From positions 186,001 through 250,000 of the forward strand of contig NZ_UESZ01000001.1 of NCBI RefSeq assembly GCF_900108585.1: a DNA stretch of 64,000 nucleotides. Direction: 5' to 3'. The notes beneath the pieces were generated by a model. It was not told the DNA's origin. It did not search any database and saw only the letters and a program-made list of their open reading frames with translations. This document shows, piece after piece, positions 24,542 through 33,292 of the stretch. The DNA comes from Branchiibius hedensis (lineage in GTDB: Bacteria > Actinomycetota > Actinomycetes > Actinomycetales > Dermatophilaceae). The position numbers were made by a program, and so were the translations under genes. Each line of letters begins with the position of its first letter. Position 1 is the stretch's first letter.

Positions 24542-25608
24542 AGCAGCTCGACGACGAACCGCTGGCCGACCACACCACCATGCGGGTGGGCGGTCCGGCC
24601 GCCCGCTACGTCATCGCCGAGACCACCGACGAACTGGTGGACGCCGTCCGGGAGGTCGACGACGCCGACGAACCGCTGCTGATCCTGTCCGGTGGCTCCA
24701 ATGTCGTCATCGGCGAGGCCGGCTTCCCGGGCACTGTGGTGCAGGTCGCCAACACCGGCGTGCGCACCGAGTCCCTCGATGAGTGCAGCGGCGCGTACGT
24801 GTGGGTGTCCGCAGGGGAGCCGTGGGATGACTTCGTGGCCTACGCCTGCGCGCAGGAGTGGTCCGGGCTGGAGGCGCTCTCGGGGATCCCGGGCCTGGCC
24901 GGTGCAACGCCGGTGCAGAACGTCGGCGCCTACGGCCAGGAGGTCGCGCAGACCATCGCGCAGATCCGCACGCTCGATCGGGTGACCGGCATGATCCGCA
25001 CTTTTGCCGCCGCCGACGCCCAGTTCGCCTACCGCGACTCGGTCTTCAAACGCACCCGCAAGGACGCCTTCGGCAGCCGGTACGTCGTGCTCGAAGTGGC
25101 CTTCCAGCTGCACCCCCAGCCGCTGTCCACGCCCGTCCGGTACGCCGATCTGGCCAGTCAGCTGGGGATCGAACAGGGCCAGCGGGCACCCCTGGGCGAC
25201 GTTCGTGAAGCGGTCCTCGTGCAACGCAGGAGGCGCGGCATGGTCCTCGATGACCCGGACCCTGATACATGGTCTTGCGGGTCGTTCTTCACCAACCCGA
25301 TCGTGCCGGCGGCCGTTGCCGACGAGGTCGCCGAACGAGCAGGAGAGGCACCCCCGCGGTTCCCTGCCCCGGATGGCCTGGTGAAGCTGCCGGCGGCCTG
25401 GCTGATCGAGCGCGCCGGTTTCGGCAAGGGCTACGGCTTGCCCGGGCCTGCTGCGCTGTCGACGAAGCATCCGCTGGCCATCACCAACCGCGGCGGAGCC
25501 ACTGGCGGGCAGATTGTCGAGATCGCGCGCGAGGTGCGCGATGGCGTTCAGCAGAAGTTCGGCGTGACGCTGGTCAACGAACCGGTACTGGTGGGTCTGG
25601 AGTTGTAG
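24538..25608 (+). CDS. murB: UDP-N-acetylenolpyruvoylglucosamine reductase
   Basis: A 356-residue FAD enzyme that makes UDP-N-acetylmuramate for peptidoglycan. Type I MurB features: TTMRVGGPAARY, LSGGSNVVIGE for FAD binding, the catalytic Ser in CGSFFTNPIV and the C-terminal NEP Glu. GTG start overlapping the hadB stop indicates coupled expression. The 3' end overlaps the convergent add gene by 35 bp. Confidence 0.95.
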   Translation: MKQLDDEPLADHTTMRVGGPAARYVIAETTDELVDAVREVDDADEPLLILSGGSNVVIGEAGFPGTVVQVANTGVRTESLDECSGAYVWVSAGEPWDDFVAYACAQEWSGLEALSGIPGLAGATPVQNVGAYGQEVAQTIAQIRTLDRVTGMIRTFAAADAQFAYRDSVFKRTRKDAFGSRYVVLEVAFQLHPQPLSTPVRYADLASQLGIEQGQRAPLGDVREAVLVQRRRRGMVLDDPDPDTWSCGSFFTNPIVPAAVADEVAERAGEAPPRFPAPDGLVKLPAAWLIERAGFGKGYGLPGPAALSTKHPLAITNRGGATGGQIVEIAREVRDGVQQKFGVTLVNEPVLVGLEL

Positions 25609-26626
25609 CCAGCCACTGGTCGATCTGGGTGAGGATCGCGGTCTTCACGGGAGCCGGCGCCAGTGACGCGTGGACCGATGAACGCGCCAGATCGGCCAAA
25701 CCCTCGTCGGAGAAGCCCTGTTCACGGGCCAACTCGTACTGGTCGACCAAACGGCTGCCGAAGAGCAGCGGGTCGTCGGCGCCGAGCGCGATCGTCGCGC
25801 CAGCGTCCACCAGCGCGTGCAGCGGCACCTGCGAGGCGTCGGCGTAGACGCCCAACGCGATGTTGGAACGCGGGCAGACCTCCAGAGCCACCCCTTCGTC
25901 GACGATCCGGGCCAGCACGTCGCGATCCTCGACGCTGCGGACCCCATGACCCAGACGATCCGGGGCGAGCGCGTCCAAGGTCTGGGTCACCGATTCGGGC
26001 CCCAGCAACTCGCCGGCATGCGGAACCCGCGCCAACCCGGCCCGGCGGGCAATCGCAAACGCCGGTGCGAAGTCGTCGGTGTCTCCACGGCGCTCGTCGT
26101 TGCTGAGCCCGAAGGCGAGGACCTCGCCGGGCCCCTGCCCGGCGTACCGTGCCGCCAGGCGGGCCAGGATCCGGGCATCCAGCGGGTGCCGGATCCGCGA
26201 GGCGGCCACGATGATCCCCACGCCCGTGCCCGTCGCGGCGCTCGCGGCTCGGGCCTCGTCCAGGATCACTTCCAGCGCCGGGCTGATCCCACCCAACGGC
26301 CCGGCGTACGAAGTGGGGTCGACCTGCAACTCCAGCCAACGTGAGCCCTCGGCGGCGTCGGCCCGCGCGGCTTCGCGGACCAGGCGGCGCAGGTCGTCCT
26401 CGCCGCGCACGCAGGCCCGGGCCGCGTCGTACAGGCGCTGGAAACGGAACCAACCCCGCTCGTCGGCGCCGGACAGCTTCGGCGGCCAACCGCCCTTGAG
26501 GGCATCGGGCAGGCGCACACCGCGCTCGGCGGCCAACTCGTGCAGCGTGGGCAGACTCATCGAGCCGGTGAAGTGCAGATGCAGGTGCGCTTTGGGCAAC
26601 GTGCTCAGATCGCGTGCCCCGGTCAT
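25574..26626 (-). CDS. add: Adenosine deaminase-family protein
   Basis: A 350-residue metallo-dependent amidohydrolase. The zinc motif is HLHFTG (His16-x-His18), and HAGELLGPESV, RLGHG and LGADDPLLFGS follow in the adenosine deaminase order, supplying the catalytic Glu and the zinc-binding Asp. It deaminates adenosine or a related nucleoside; some actinobacterial members act on other aminopurines. ATG 26626 was chosen because the family motif starts about 12 residues later; an upstream GTG/ATG would add 16 residues without homology. Its last 11 codons run into murB. Confidence 0.88.
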   Translation of the reverse strand: MTGARDLSTLPKAHLHLHFTGSMSLPTLHELAAERGVRLPDALKGGWPPKLSGADERGWFRFQRLYDAARACVRGEDDLRRLVREAARADAAEGSRWLELQVDPTSYAGPLGGISPALEVILDEARAASAATGTGVGIIVAASRIRHPLDARILARLAARYAGQGPGEVLAFGLSNDERRGDTDDFAPAFAIARRAGLARVPHAGELLGPESVTQTLDALAPDRLGHGVRSVEDRDVLARIVDEGVALEVCPRSNIALGVYADASQVPLHALVDAGATIALGADDPLLFGSRLVDQYELAREQGFSDEGLADLARSSVHASLAPAPVKTAILTQIDQWLATTPDPPVPVR

Positions 26627-26757
26627 GGCCCGACCGTACCTGCGAGCGTGAGTTATGCGCACAGCCGAGCGCACCGTATGCTTGACCCACCGGTGAAAAC
26701 CTCAGGCTGTTTTGTCATGCCCGAGGGGCCCTTCCCAAAGGGGCCGGATTTCATCGA

Positions 26758-26830
26758 AGGGCACTAGCTCAATTGGTAGAGCACCGGTCTCCAAAACCGG
26801 GGGTTGGGGGTTCAAGTCCCTCGTGCCCTG
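26758..26830 (+). tRNA. tRNA-Trp (CCA anticodon)
   Basis: Acceptor AGGGCAC pairs with GTGCCCT at 26823-26829. The anticodon loop CTCCAAA contains CCA at 26791-26793. tRNA-Trp directly before secE-nusG is a conserved actinobacterial order. Confidence 0.96.
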
Positions 26831-26905
26831 CGAAGCCGCTGCGTGGCAACGCGCGGTGGTGACCATGACGTCCCTGGGGCGTCCGGACCGACGGAAGCAG
26901 ACGAC

Positions 26906-27172
26906 GTGACGCAGGCCAGCACGACGGATCGCGGTGAGGCGCAGGGCGCCACGCCGGCGAAGCGTGGGCTGTTCTCGCGCATCTGGCTGTTCATCCGCCA
27001 GGTCATCGCCGAGATGCGCAAGGTGGTCTACCCGACGCGTCAGGAACTGGTGAACTACACCGTCATCGCGGTCGTGTTCATCTGCGTGATCATGGCGTAC
27101 GTCGTGGGTCTCGACCAGTTGTTCAGTCACCTGGTCAGCTGGATCTTCGGGTCGTCCGGTACGTCCTCCTGA
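26906..27172 (+). CDS. secE: Preprotein translocase subunit SecE
   Basis: An 88-residue protein with one C-terminal membrane helix (about 54-76) preceded by the SecE signature [20 protein letters not shown]. It clamps SecY in the SecYEG channel. GTG 26906 was chosen because longer frames would run into the tRNA. Followed by nusG, as in nearly all bacteria. Confidence 0.94.
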   Translation: MTQASTTDRGEAQGATPAKRGLFSRIWLFIRQVIAEMRKVVYPTRQELVNYTVIAVVFICVIMAYVVGLDQLFSHLVSWIFGSSGTSS

Positions 27173-27272
27173 CGTACGGCGCCCGCCACCGGGTGCCCAC
27201 ATCGGGTGCCGCTGGTGCGGCAGGGCGCGTCGCGACGCGAACCAATCGAATCAACCAAGGGAAGCAAGGGTC

Positions 27273-28229
27273 ATGACGGATCAGTGGACGCCGAACCTCG
27301 ACGAGATCGACAACGATCTCGATGTCGCGGACGGTGATATCGACTCCGCACAGGCCGAGGCGACCGACGACACCGAGCTCTACGCCGAAGAGACCGCGAT
27401 CCACGACGCGGACACCGGCGAGGCGCTGAGCCAAGAGCCTGCTGACGACGAGACCATCGACGAGGCCGTTGCCGAGGACGAAGCCGAGCAGGCCGTCGAC
27501 GCCGAGCGTGACGCGATCGCCGATGAGGCCGAGGTGCTTGCCGACGAGGCCGCTGACCCGCAGCTGGCTGCGGCCACCGAGGCTGAGGCTGTCGCGCTGA
27601 CGGCTGAAGAGCAGCGCGAGGCGTTCATCGCCGACCTGAAGTCGCAGTGGGGCGACTGGTTCGTGATCCACTCCTACGCCGGCTACGAAAAGCGCGTGAA
27701 GGCCAACCTCGAGACCCGCATCACCTCGCTGAACATGGAGGACTACATCTTCCAGGTCGAGGTCCCGATGGAGGAGTACCGCGAGATCAAGAACGGCCAG
27801 CCCAAGACCGGCACCCGGGTTCGGATGCCCGGCTACGTGCTGGTCCGCATGGAGCTGACCAACGACTCGTGGGGCGCGGTGCGGCACACCCCGGGCGTCA
27901 CCGGCTTCGTTGGCAACGCCCACGAGCCGAGCCCGCTGTCGATCGACGAGGTCGTCACGATGCTCAACCCGGTCTTCGAGGACCAGACCCCGGAGGGCGA
28001 GACCCCGGCTCCGACCAAGACGGCGCCCAGCCGCAGCGGTGGCACCGCGCCGGTCGAGGTCGACTTCGAGGTCGGCGAATCCGTCACCGTCATGGAGGGT
28101 CCGTTCGAGACCCTGCCCGCCACGATTTCCGAGATCAACACCGACACTGCGAAACTGAAGGTGCTGGTTTCGATCTTCGGCCGCGAAACGCCGGTCGAAC
28201 TGTCGTTCAACCAGGTCGCGAAGCTCTGA
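27273..28229 (+). CDS. nusG: Transcription termination/antitermination factor NusG with long acidic N-terminal extension
   Basis: A 318-residue protein. The NGN domain starts about residue 125 ([19 protein letters not shown]) and the C-terminal KOW domain has [18 protein letters not shown]. Two extras are visible: about 115 N-terminal residues very rich in Asp, Glu and Ala, and a roughly 30-residue Pro/Thr-rich insertion between NGN and KOW. NusG binds RNA polymerase, regulates elongation and Rho action, and couples to the ribosome. Acidic extensions are common in actinobacterial NusG, but this one is long. ATG with AAGGG upstream. Confidence 0.94.
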   Translation: MTDQWTPNLDEIDNDLDVADGDIDSAQAEATDDTELYAEETAIHDADTGEALSQEPADDETIDEAVAEDEAEQAVDAERDAIADEAEVLADEAADPQLAAATEAEAVALTAEEQREAFIADLKSQWGDWFVIHSYAGYEKRVKANLETRITSLNMEDYIFQVEVPMEEYREIKNGQPKTGTRVRMPGYVLVRMELTNDSWGAVRHTPGVTGFVGNAHEPSPLSIDEVVTMLNPVFEDQTPEGETPAPTKTAPSRSGGTAPVEVDFEVGESVTVMEGPFETLPATISEINTDTAKLKVLVSIFGRETPVELSFNQVAKL

Positions 28230-28338
28230 GTTCTGCGATCTGATCCAGCGACACCACCGCTGCGGCCGACCGGTCGTGGCAATGCAACCGGGTCATCGCC
28301 CACGGCGTAGGCCCACCACCAAGTAAGGAAACACGAGC

Positions 28339-28770
28339 ATGCCCCCCAAGAAGAAGGTCTCCGGCTTCATCAAGCTGCAGATCCAGGCTGGTGCCGCCAC
28401 CCCCGCCCCGCCGGTCGGTCCGGCGCTGGGTCAGCACGGCGTCAACATCATGGAATTCGTCAAGGCGTACAACGCCGCGACGGAAGCCCAGCGCGGCAAC
28501 GTCATCCCGGTGGAGATCACGGTCTACGAAGACCGGTCCTTCACCTTCATCACCAAGACCCCGCCGGCCGCTGAGCTGATCAAGAAGGCTGCTGGCGTCG
28601 CCAAGGGTTCAGGCGAGCCGCACAAGACCAAGGTCGCGAAGCTGAGCAAGGACCAGGTCCGGGCGATCGCCGAGCAGAAGATGGCCGACCTGAACGCCAA
28701 CGACATCGAGATGGCCGAGCGGATCATCGCTGGAACGGCCCGCTCGATGGGTATTGACACTGAGCTCTGA
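28339..28770 (+). CDS. rplK: 50S ribosomal protein L11
   Basis: A 143-residue L11 with the N-terminal proline-rich thiostrepton-binding part [18 protein letters not shown] and the C-terminal rRNA-binding domain ([18 protein letters not shown] ... GTARSMGI). Thiostrepton-critical prolines are present. Lies 109 bp after nusG and before rplA, the universal order. Confidence 0.97.
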   Translation: MPPKKKVSGFIKLQIQAGAATPAPPVGPALGQHGVNIMEFVKAYNAATEAQRGNVIPVEITVYEDRSFTFITKTPPAAELIKKAAGVAKGSGEPHKTKVAKLSKDQVRAIAEQKMADLNANDIEMAERIIAGTARSMGIDTEL

Positions 28771-28783
28771 GCTCAGAAGAACC

Positions 28784-28816
28784 GTGGTTGGGCCCAGCGC
28801 TGGCCCGCACAACCAC
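28784..28816 (+). other. Intercistronic hairpin between rplK and rplA
   Basis: GTGGTTG (28784-28790) pairs with CAACCAC (28810-28816), with an inner GGGCC/GGCCC stem. There is no T-tract and the operon continues, so it is more likely a processing or regulatory structure than a terminator. Confidence 0.45.
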
Positions 28817-28846
28817 AACTCCCTCTAGGAATCTCAAGGAGAAATC

Positions 28847-29569
28847 ATGAAGCGCAGCAAGTCCTACCGCGCCGCGGATAGCAAGATCAACCACGACGAG
28901 CTCTACAGCCCGCTGGAGGCCGTCCGTCTGGCCAAGGAGTCGGCGACCACCAAGTACGACTCGACCGTCGAGGTCGCGTTCCGCCTGGGTGTCGACCCGC
29001 GCAAGGCCGACCAGATGGTCCGCGGCACCGTCAACCTGCCGCACGGCACCGGTAAGACCGCCCGCGTGCTGGTCTTCGCCAACGGTGACAAGGCCGCCGC
29101 AGCCGAGGCCGCTGGCGCCGACTTCGTCGGTTCCGATGACCTGATCGCCAAGGTGGCCGGTGGCTGGACCGACTTCGACGCCGTCGTCGCGACCCCGGAC
29201 CTGATGGGCAAGGTCGGTCGTCTCGGCAAGGTGCTCGGTCCCCGTGGCCTGATGCCGAACCCGAAGACCGGCACCGTGACGATGGACGTGGCCAAGGCCG
29301 TGTCCGACATCAAGGGCGGCAAGATCGAGTTCCGTGTCGACAAGCACGCCAACCTGCACTTCATCATCGGCAAGGCATCGTTCGATGAGAAGGCGCTCGT
29401 GGAGAACTACGGCGCGGCGCTGGAGGAGATCCTGCGTCTGAAGCCGGCCGCCTCGAAGGGTCGCTACATCAGCAAGGCGACCATGTCGACGACCATCGGC
29501 CCCGGCATCCCGCTGGACTTCAACAAGACCCGCAACCTGCTCGAGGACGACGCCCAGGCCAACGCCTGA
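28847..29569 (+). CDS. rplA: 50S ribosomal protein L1
   Basis: A 240-residue L1 with two-domain signatures: [38 protein letters not shown] and the typical ending region [13 protein letters not shown]. It binds 23S rRNA at the L1 stalk and in many bacteria represses its own operon. An AAGGAG ribosome site precedes the ATG. Followed by a strong terminator, so secE-nusG-rplK-rplA ends here. Confidence 0.97.
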   Translation: MKRSKSYRAADSKINHDELYSPLEAVRLAKESATTKYDSTVEVAFRLGVDPRKADQMVRGTVNLPHGTGKTARVLVFANGDKAAAAEAAGADFVGSDDLIAKVAGGWTDFDAVVATPDLMGKVGRLGKVLGPRGLMPNPKTGTVTMDVAKAVSDIKGGKIEFRVDKHANLHFIIGKASFDEKALVENYGAALEEILRLKPAASKGRYISKATMSTTIGPGIPLDFNKTRNLLEDDAQANA

Positions 29570-29586
29570 CCTGCTCTCGGCATCGC

Positions 29587-29622
29587 GACGGGCCCCGAAG
29601 ACTTCGGTCTTCGGGGCCCGTC
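29587..29622 (+). terminator. Terminator after rplA (16-bp stem, TTCG loop)
   Basis: Perfect 16-bp stem (29587-29602 and 29607-29622) closed by a C(TTCG)G tetraloop, the most stable RNA tetraloop. It starts 18 nt after rplA. Confidence 0.93.
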
Positions 29623-29710
29623 GGCGTTGTCGGGCCGTGGGGAGTGTCGGGAGTTTCCGCAGATCGGCAAGCGGGCCCATCGGCGTACGTCGATCGGCTG
29701 GCTTCTCGCT

Positions 29711-29716
29711 TAGGAT
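29711..29716 (+). promoter_or_regulatory. Leaderless -10 element for the lipoprotein gene
   Basis: TAGGAT ends 6 nt before the GTG at 29723, with no ribosome site. Confidence 0.5.
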
Positions 29717-29722
29717 CACGGG

Positions 29723-30544
29723 GTGCGCCGCAGAGTGATCGCCCTTGCCCTACCCGTCGTGGCCCTCGGCCTGAGCTCGTGCGGGACGACGGTCACGGTG
29801 TCCACCCCAAGTGGCACCAGCGCCTCAGCGGCCGTGGCCGGCACGACGTCGCCGATGTCACCTGCACCCGCCTCGACGACGTTCGCCGTCGGACAGAGCG
29901 TTCCGGCGAAGACGCTGAGCGACCTGTCCAATGCGGCGATCAAGAAGGCGGGTTCGGTGCACCTGAAGATGTCGATGATGGGCGAGATGACCGCCAACGC
30001 CGACATGACGTTCGCTGGCGACCAACCGCAGATGACGATGAAGATGTCCGGGATGGGCCAGAACATCGCGATGGTCTACGTGGACGGGCAGCTGTTCTTG
30101 AAGATGCCGATGTTGGGGTCGAAGTACATCAAGATCGACCCCGACGGGACCGACGCGCTGAGCAAGGAGATGGGCTCCTCGGTCAAGCAGTTGCAGTCGC
30201 TGAACGGTGTCGGCGAACTGGGCGACTCGATCGACTGGAAGGTCACCGCGGCCGGGCCGGAGGGGACCACCTTCGCCGCCGACGTCACCGAAAAAGACCT
30301 GCGCGACGCGGCGGGGTCGGCCGGCGCGACTGATCTGCCGACCGGAGACCTCCCGTTCGGGAGCATGAAGGTGACGATGACCTACGACGCCCAGGATCGA
30401 CCGGTCAAGAGCGTGGTGATGATGGGCGGTCGCGACATGGTCACCATGACGATGTCCGACTGGGGTGTACCGGTCACCGTGACCGCTCCGCCGAGCAGCG
30501 AAGTCACGACTGCGCCGAAGGATCTGGATTCGCTGGGCGCCTGA
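29723..30544 (+). CDS. Secreted lipoprotein, LppX/LprAFG-like
   Basis: A 273-residue lipoprotein. The signal peptide ends in the lipobox LSSC with Cys20, followed by a Thr/Ser/Ala/Pro-rich linker (21-55). The mature domain (about 60-250) is rich in Met and beta-strand-like stretches ([19 protein letters not shown]) and ends with a Pro/Thr tail. The pattern of alternating hydrophobic strands and the SVHLKMSM motif resembles the LprG/LppX fold that carries lipids between membrane and cell wall in actinobacteria. Assignment to that family is by pattern only. Leaderless promoter; GTG start. Confidence 0.7.
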   Translation: MRRRVIALALPVVALGLSSCGTTVTVSTPSGTSASAAVAGTTSPMSPAPASTTFAVGQSVPAKTLSDLSNAAIKKAGSVHLKMSMMGEMTANADMTFAGDQPQMTMKMSGMGQNIAMVYVDGQLFLKMPMLGSKYIKIDPDGTDALSKEMGSSVKQLQSLNGVGELGDSIDWKVTAAGPEGTTFAADVTEKDLRDAAGSAGATDLPTGDLPFGSMKVTMTYDAQDRPVKSVVMMGGRDMVTMTMSDWGVPVTVTAPPSSEVTTAPKDLDSLGA

Positions 30545-30561
30545 TACCGGCGATCTGCGGA

Positions 30562-30626
30562 TTTGCGCGGGTTGTCGACAGCCGCGCGGCTTAGAACCTG
30601 CGCGTTTGTCGGTACGTCGCGCGGAT
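30562..30626. repeat. Dispersed nested-palindrome intergenic repeat, copy A
   Basis: Shares the core GCGCGGGTTGTCGACA with two further copies at 61872-61949 and 62863-62929, followed by a second GCGCGG block, an AACCTGCGC block and a TGTCGG...CGCGCGGAT segment in the same order. It is the most diverged of the three. Lies between the lipoprotein gene and the rplJ promoter. Confidence 0.65.
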
Positions 30627-30632
30627 CTCGAT

Positions 30633-30662
30633 TTGGCTGGGGGCTGCTCCACGCCGTACCCT
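30633..30662 (+). promoter_or_regulatory. Promoter of the rplJ-rplL operon
   Basis: TTGGCT (30633-30638) and TACCCT (30657-30662) separated by 18 nt, matching housekeeping sigma sites with a TANNNT -10. It lies about 210 nt before rplJ. Confidence 0.6.
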
Positions 30663-30669
30663 GATAACA

Positions 30670-30875
30670 CCAATGACCGCCGGTTGTCTGCCGAGCGTGC
30701 CCTGACGGGTTCGCCTGGGAGACCGAAGGCCCGCACGAAGCGGCGACCTGCGCAGGTGAGCAAGAGCAGGACGTGTTGCCCGTACGCCGAGCAGCACCTT
30801 CGAGCCCTGGCGCATCTGCGCTGGGGCTCTTTTCGTGCGGTCCGGACCACCGGCTCACCCACGAAGGAGGTCCGC
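30670..30875 (+). promoter_or_regulatory. L10 leader region of rplJ-rplL with attenuator hairpin
   Basis: The stretch between the promoter and rplJ is a long untranslated leader. It contains a hairpin at 30802-30829 (GAGCCC/GGGCTC outer stem, GCGC/GCGC inner stem) followed by TTTT at 30830-30833, i.e. an intrinsic-terminator shape inside the leader. Bacterial L10 leaders bind the L10-(L7/L12) complex for feedback control; an attenuator at this place is the expected actinobacterial arrangement. A strong AAGGAGG site follows just before rplJ. Confidence 0.7.
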
Positions 30876-31484
30876 ATGGCGAAGGCTGACAAGTCCGCTG
30901 CCATTGCCGAACTCACGGACAAGTTCCGGGAGTCGGGCGCGGCCGTGCTGACCGAGTACCGCGGTTTGACCGTGGCGCAGCTGACTGAGCTGCGTAACTC
31001 GCTGCGCGAGCACGCGACCTACGCCGTGGTGAAGAACACGCTCACCGAGCGCGCTGCCAAGGAAGCGGGAGTCACCGCTTTCGACGGCTTGCTCGAGGGT
31101 CCGTCCGCGATCGCCTTCGTCACCGGTGACCCGGTCGAGGCGGCCAAGGGCCTGCGCGACTTCGCCAAGGCCAACCCGCTGCTGGTCATCAAGGGCGGTG
31201 TGCTTGACGGCAAGCCGCTCGAGGCCGGCGACATCACCAAGCTTGCGAACCTCGAGTCTCGCGAGACCCTGCTGGCCAAGTTGGCCGGGGCGATGAACGC
31301 CTCGCTCAGCCAGGCTGTCTACCTGTTCGCCGCTCCGCTGAACCAGGCCGCTCGCACGGTCGACGCTCTGCGGGCGAAGGTCGAGCAGGAGGGTCCGGTT
31401 GCCGATGCGGCACCGGCTACCGAAGAAGCCCCGGCGGCAGCCGAGGCCACCGAAGACGTCGCCGAGGGTGGCGACGAGAGCTGA
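30876..31484 (+). CDS. rplJ: 50S ribosomal protein L10
   Basis: A 202-residue L10: [20 protein letters not shown] in the N-terminal rRNA-binding domain and an Ala/Glu-rich C-terminal tail. The helical region after residue 130 binds L7/L12 dimers. The ATG has AAGGAGG 5 nt upstream, which decides it over longer frames. It anchors the stalk needed for GTPase factor function. Confidence 0.96.
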   Translation: MAKADKSAAIAELTDKFRESGAAVLTEYRGLTVAQLTELRNSLREHATYAVVKNTLTERAAKEAGVTAFDGLLEGPSAIAFVTGDPVEAAKGLRDFAKANPLLVIKGGVLDGKPLEAGDITKLANLESRETLLAKLAGAMNASLSQAVYLFAAPLNQAARTVDALRAKVEQEGPVADAAPATEEAPAAAEATEDVAEGGDES

Positions 31485-31541
31485 TCTTCAGCTCAATCCA
31501 GTTAAACCAGCCACTCACGGCATAACGAAAGGACGCCAATC

Positions 31542-31934
31542 ATGGCGAAGCTCAGCACCGAAGAGCTCCTTGACGCTTTCAAGGAGATGACCCTGATCGA
31601 GCTCTCTGAGTTCGTGAAGGAATTCGAGGACACCTTCAACGTCACCGCGGCCGCTCCGGTTGCGGTTGCCGCTGCGGGCGCCCCGGCTGCGGGCGGCGGC
31701 GACGCCGCTGCTGCGGCCGAGCAGGATGAGTTCGACGTCATCCTGACCGCCGCTGGCGACAAGAAGATCCAGGTCATCAAGGAGGTCCGCGCGCTGACCT
31801 CTCTGGGTCTGAAGGAAGCCAAGGACCTCGTGGACGGCGCCCCCAAGCCCGTCCTGGAGAAGGTCGACAAGGCTGCGGCCGAGAAGGCCAAGGAGCAGCT
31901 CGAGGGCGCCGGCGCAAGCGTCGAGCTCAAGTGA
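31542..31934 (+). CDS. rplL: 50S ribosomal protein L7/L12
   Basis: A 130-residue stalk protein: N-terminal dimerisation helices ([18 protein letters not shown]), an Ala/Gly hinge (about 40-58) and the conserved C-terminal factor-binding domain ([20 protein letters not shown]). It recruits EF-G and EF-Tu. Ends 16 nt before a strong terminator. Confidence 0.97.
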   Translation: MAKLSTEELLDAFKEMTLIELSEFVKEFEDTFNVTAAAPVAVAAAGAPAAGGGDAAAAAEQDEFDVILTAAGDKKIQVIKEVRALTSLGLKEAKDLVDGAPKPVLEKVDKAAAEKAKEQLEGAGASVELK

Positions 31935-31950
31935 GCTAACCCCTCCCTGT

Positions 31951-31988
31951 AGAAGGGCCCTCCCGGATTCGTCCGGGAGGGCCCTTCT
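31951..31988 (+). terminator. Terminator after rplL (17-bp stem, TTCG loop)
   Basis: Perfect 17-bp stem (31951-31967 and 31972-31988) around TTCG, ending in CTTCTTT. Ends the rplJ-rplL operon. Confidence 0.94.
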
Positions 31989-32079
31989 TTCCTGTCCACA
32001 CTGAGCGGTTGCTTACCCCGCCGCAGTGAGGGTGGTCACAGCCTCTTAGAGTGGGTATCAGCCGAACTCTGGAGGGCTC

Positions 32080-33261
32080 ATGCGTCTCGAACTGACCGAC
32101 GAGGACCGCGCATTCCAACAGCAGATGCGCGATTTCTTCACCACCAAGGTGCCGCAGGAGTTGCGGGATCGCTGGGCCGCCGGGGGTGAGGTCGATCCCA
32201 AGGACTTCATCGAGGCCCAGCAGACGCTGAACGCCGCCGGGCTGGCCGTGCCGCATTGGCCCGCGCAATGGGGTGGTCAGGATTGGAGCGACCTGCAGCG
32301 GCACATCTACCTGCAGGAGATGCAAGCAGCCAGCGTGCCGCCGCCGTTGGCCTTCAACGCCAACATGGTCGGCCCCGTCATCGCCGCCTTCGGCTCGCAG
32401 GAGCAGAAGGAGCGCTTCCTGCCGGCGACCGCGAATCTGGACATCTGGTGGTGCCAGGGCTTCTCCGAGCCGGACGCCGGATCGGACCTGGCCAGTCTGC
32501 GCACGACCGCGGTGCTCGACGGGGACGAGTGGGTGGTCAACGGCCAGAAGACCTGGACCACCCTTGGCCAGTACGCCGATTGGATCTTCGCGCTCGTGCG
32601 CACCGATCCGCAGGCGCCCAAGAAGCAGCAGGGCATCTCGTTCCTGCTGATCGACATGAAGACCCCCGGCATCACCGTGCGGCCGATCAAGCTGATCGAC
32701 GGCGGGCACGAGGTCAACGAGGTGTTCTTCGAGAACGTCCGGGTGCCGGCCGACCAACTGGTCGGTGAGGTCAACGCCGGCTGGACCTACGCCAAGTTCC
32801 TGCTGGGCAACGAGCGGGTCGGTGTGGCCCCGGTAGCCAGTATCAAGAAGGTGCTCGCCACCGCGAAAGCCCGTGCGGCACAAGCGCGTACGCACACCGG
32901 CAGCCTGCTCGACGAACCCCTGGTTGCTGCCCGCATCGCGGAGTTGGAAGCAGGGGTCGCGGCTCTTGAACTCACCGTGATCCGGGTGGCCGCCGGTTCC
33001 AAGGAGGGCCGCCCCGACCCGGCGTCGTCGATCGTGAAACTGCGCGGCACCCAGTTGCAACAGGACGCCCTGGAGCTACTCGCCGACATCGCCGGGCCCG
33101 CCTCGCTGCTGTGGCAGCAACCGCAGGACACCTCCCTCGAAGCGTGGACCGCGCACGCCACCCCCACCTATCTGAACTTCCGCAAGGCCTCGATCTATGG
33201 CGGCTCCAACGAGGTGCAGCGCCAGATCATCGCCGGCGGCATCCTGGGCCTGCGGGCCTGA
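32080..33261 (+). CDS. Acyl-CoA dehydrogenase, larger subunit of a probable heteromeric pair
   Basis: A 393-residue acyl-CoA dehydrogenase with CQGFSEPDAGSDLASLRT and WVVNGQKTWTT for FAD binding and the end IYGGSNEVQRQIIAGGILGL. The position of the usual catalytic Glu (YEG) is Gly, so activity may depend on the partner encoded 31 bp downstream. Paired genes like this (for example FadE28/29, ChsE-type) form alpha2beta2 enzymes acting on bulky steroid or side-chain CoA esters in actinobacteria. The ATG has GGAGGG upstream. It lies between rplL and rpoB, with its own promoter region. Confidence 0.9.
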   Translation: MRLELTDEDRAFQQQMRDFFTTKVPQELRDRWAAGGEVDPKDFIEAQQTLNAAGLAVPHWPAQWGGQDWSDLQRHIYLQEMQAASVPPPLAFNANMVGPVIAAFGSQEQKERFLPATANLDIWWCQGFSEPDAGSDLASLRTTAVLDGDEWVVNGQKTWTTLGQYADWIFALVRTDPQAPKKQQGISFLLIDMKTPGITVRPIKLIDGGHEVNEVFFENVRVPADQLVGEVNAGWTYAKFLLGNERVGVAPVASIKKVLATAKARAAQARTHTGSLLDEPLVAARIAELEAGVAALELTVIRVAAGSKEGRPDPASSIVKLRGTQLQQDALELLADIAGPASLLWQQPQDTSLEAWTAHATPTYLNFRKASIYGGSNEVQRQIIAGGILGLRA

Positions 33262-33292
33262 GCGGCACCCGGACGAGAACGGAGTACACCTC

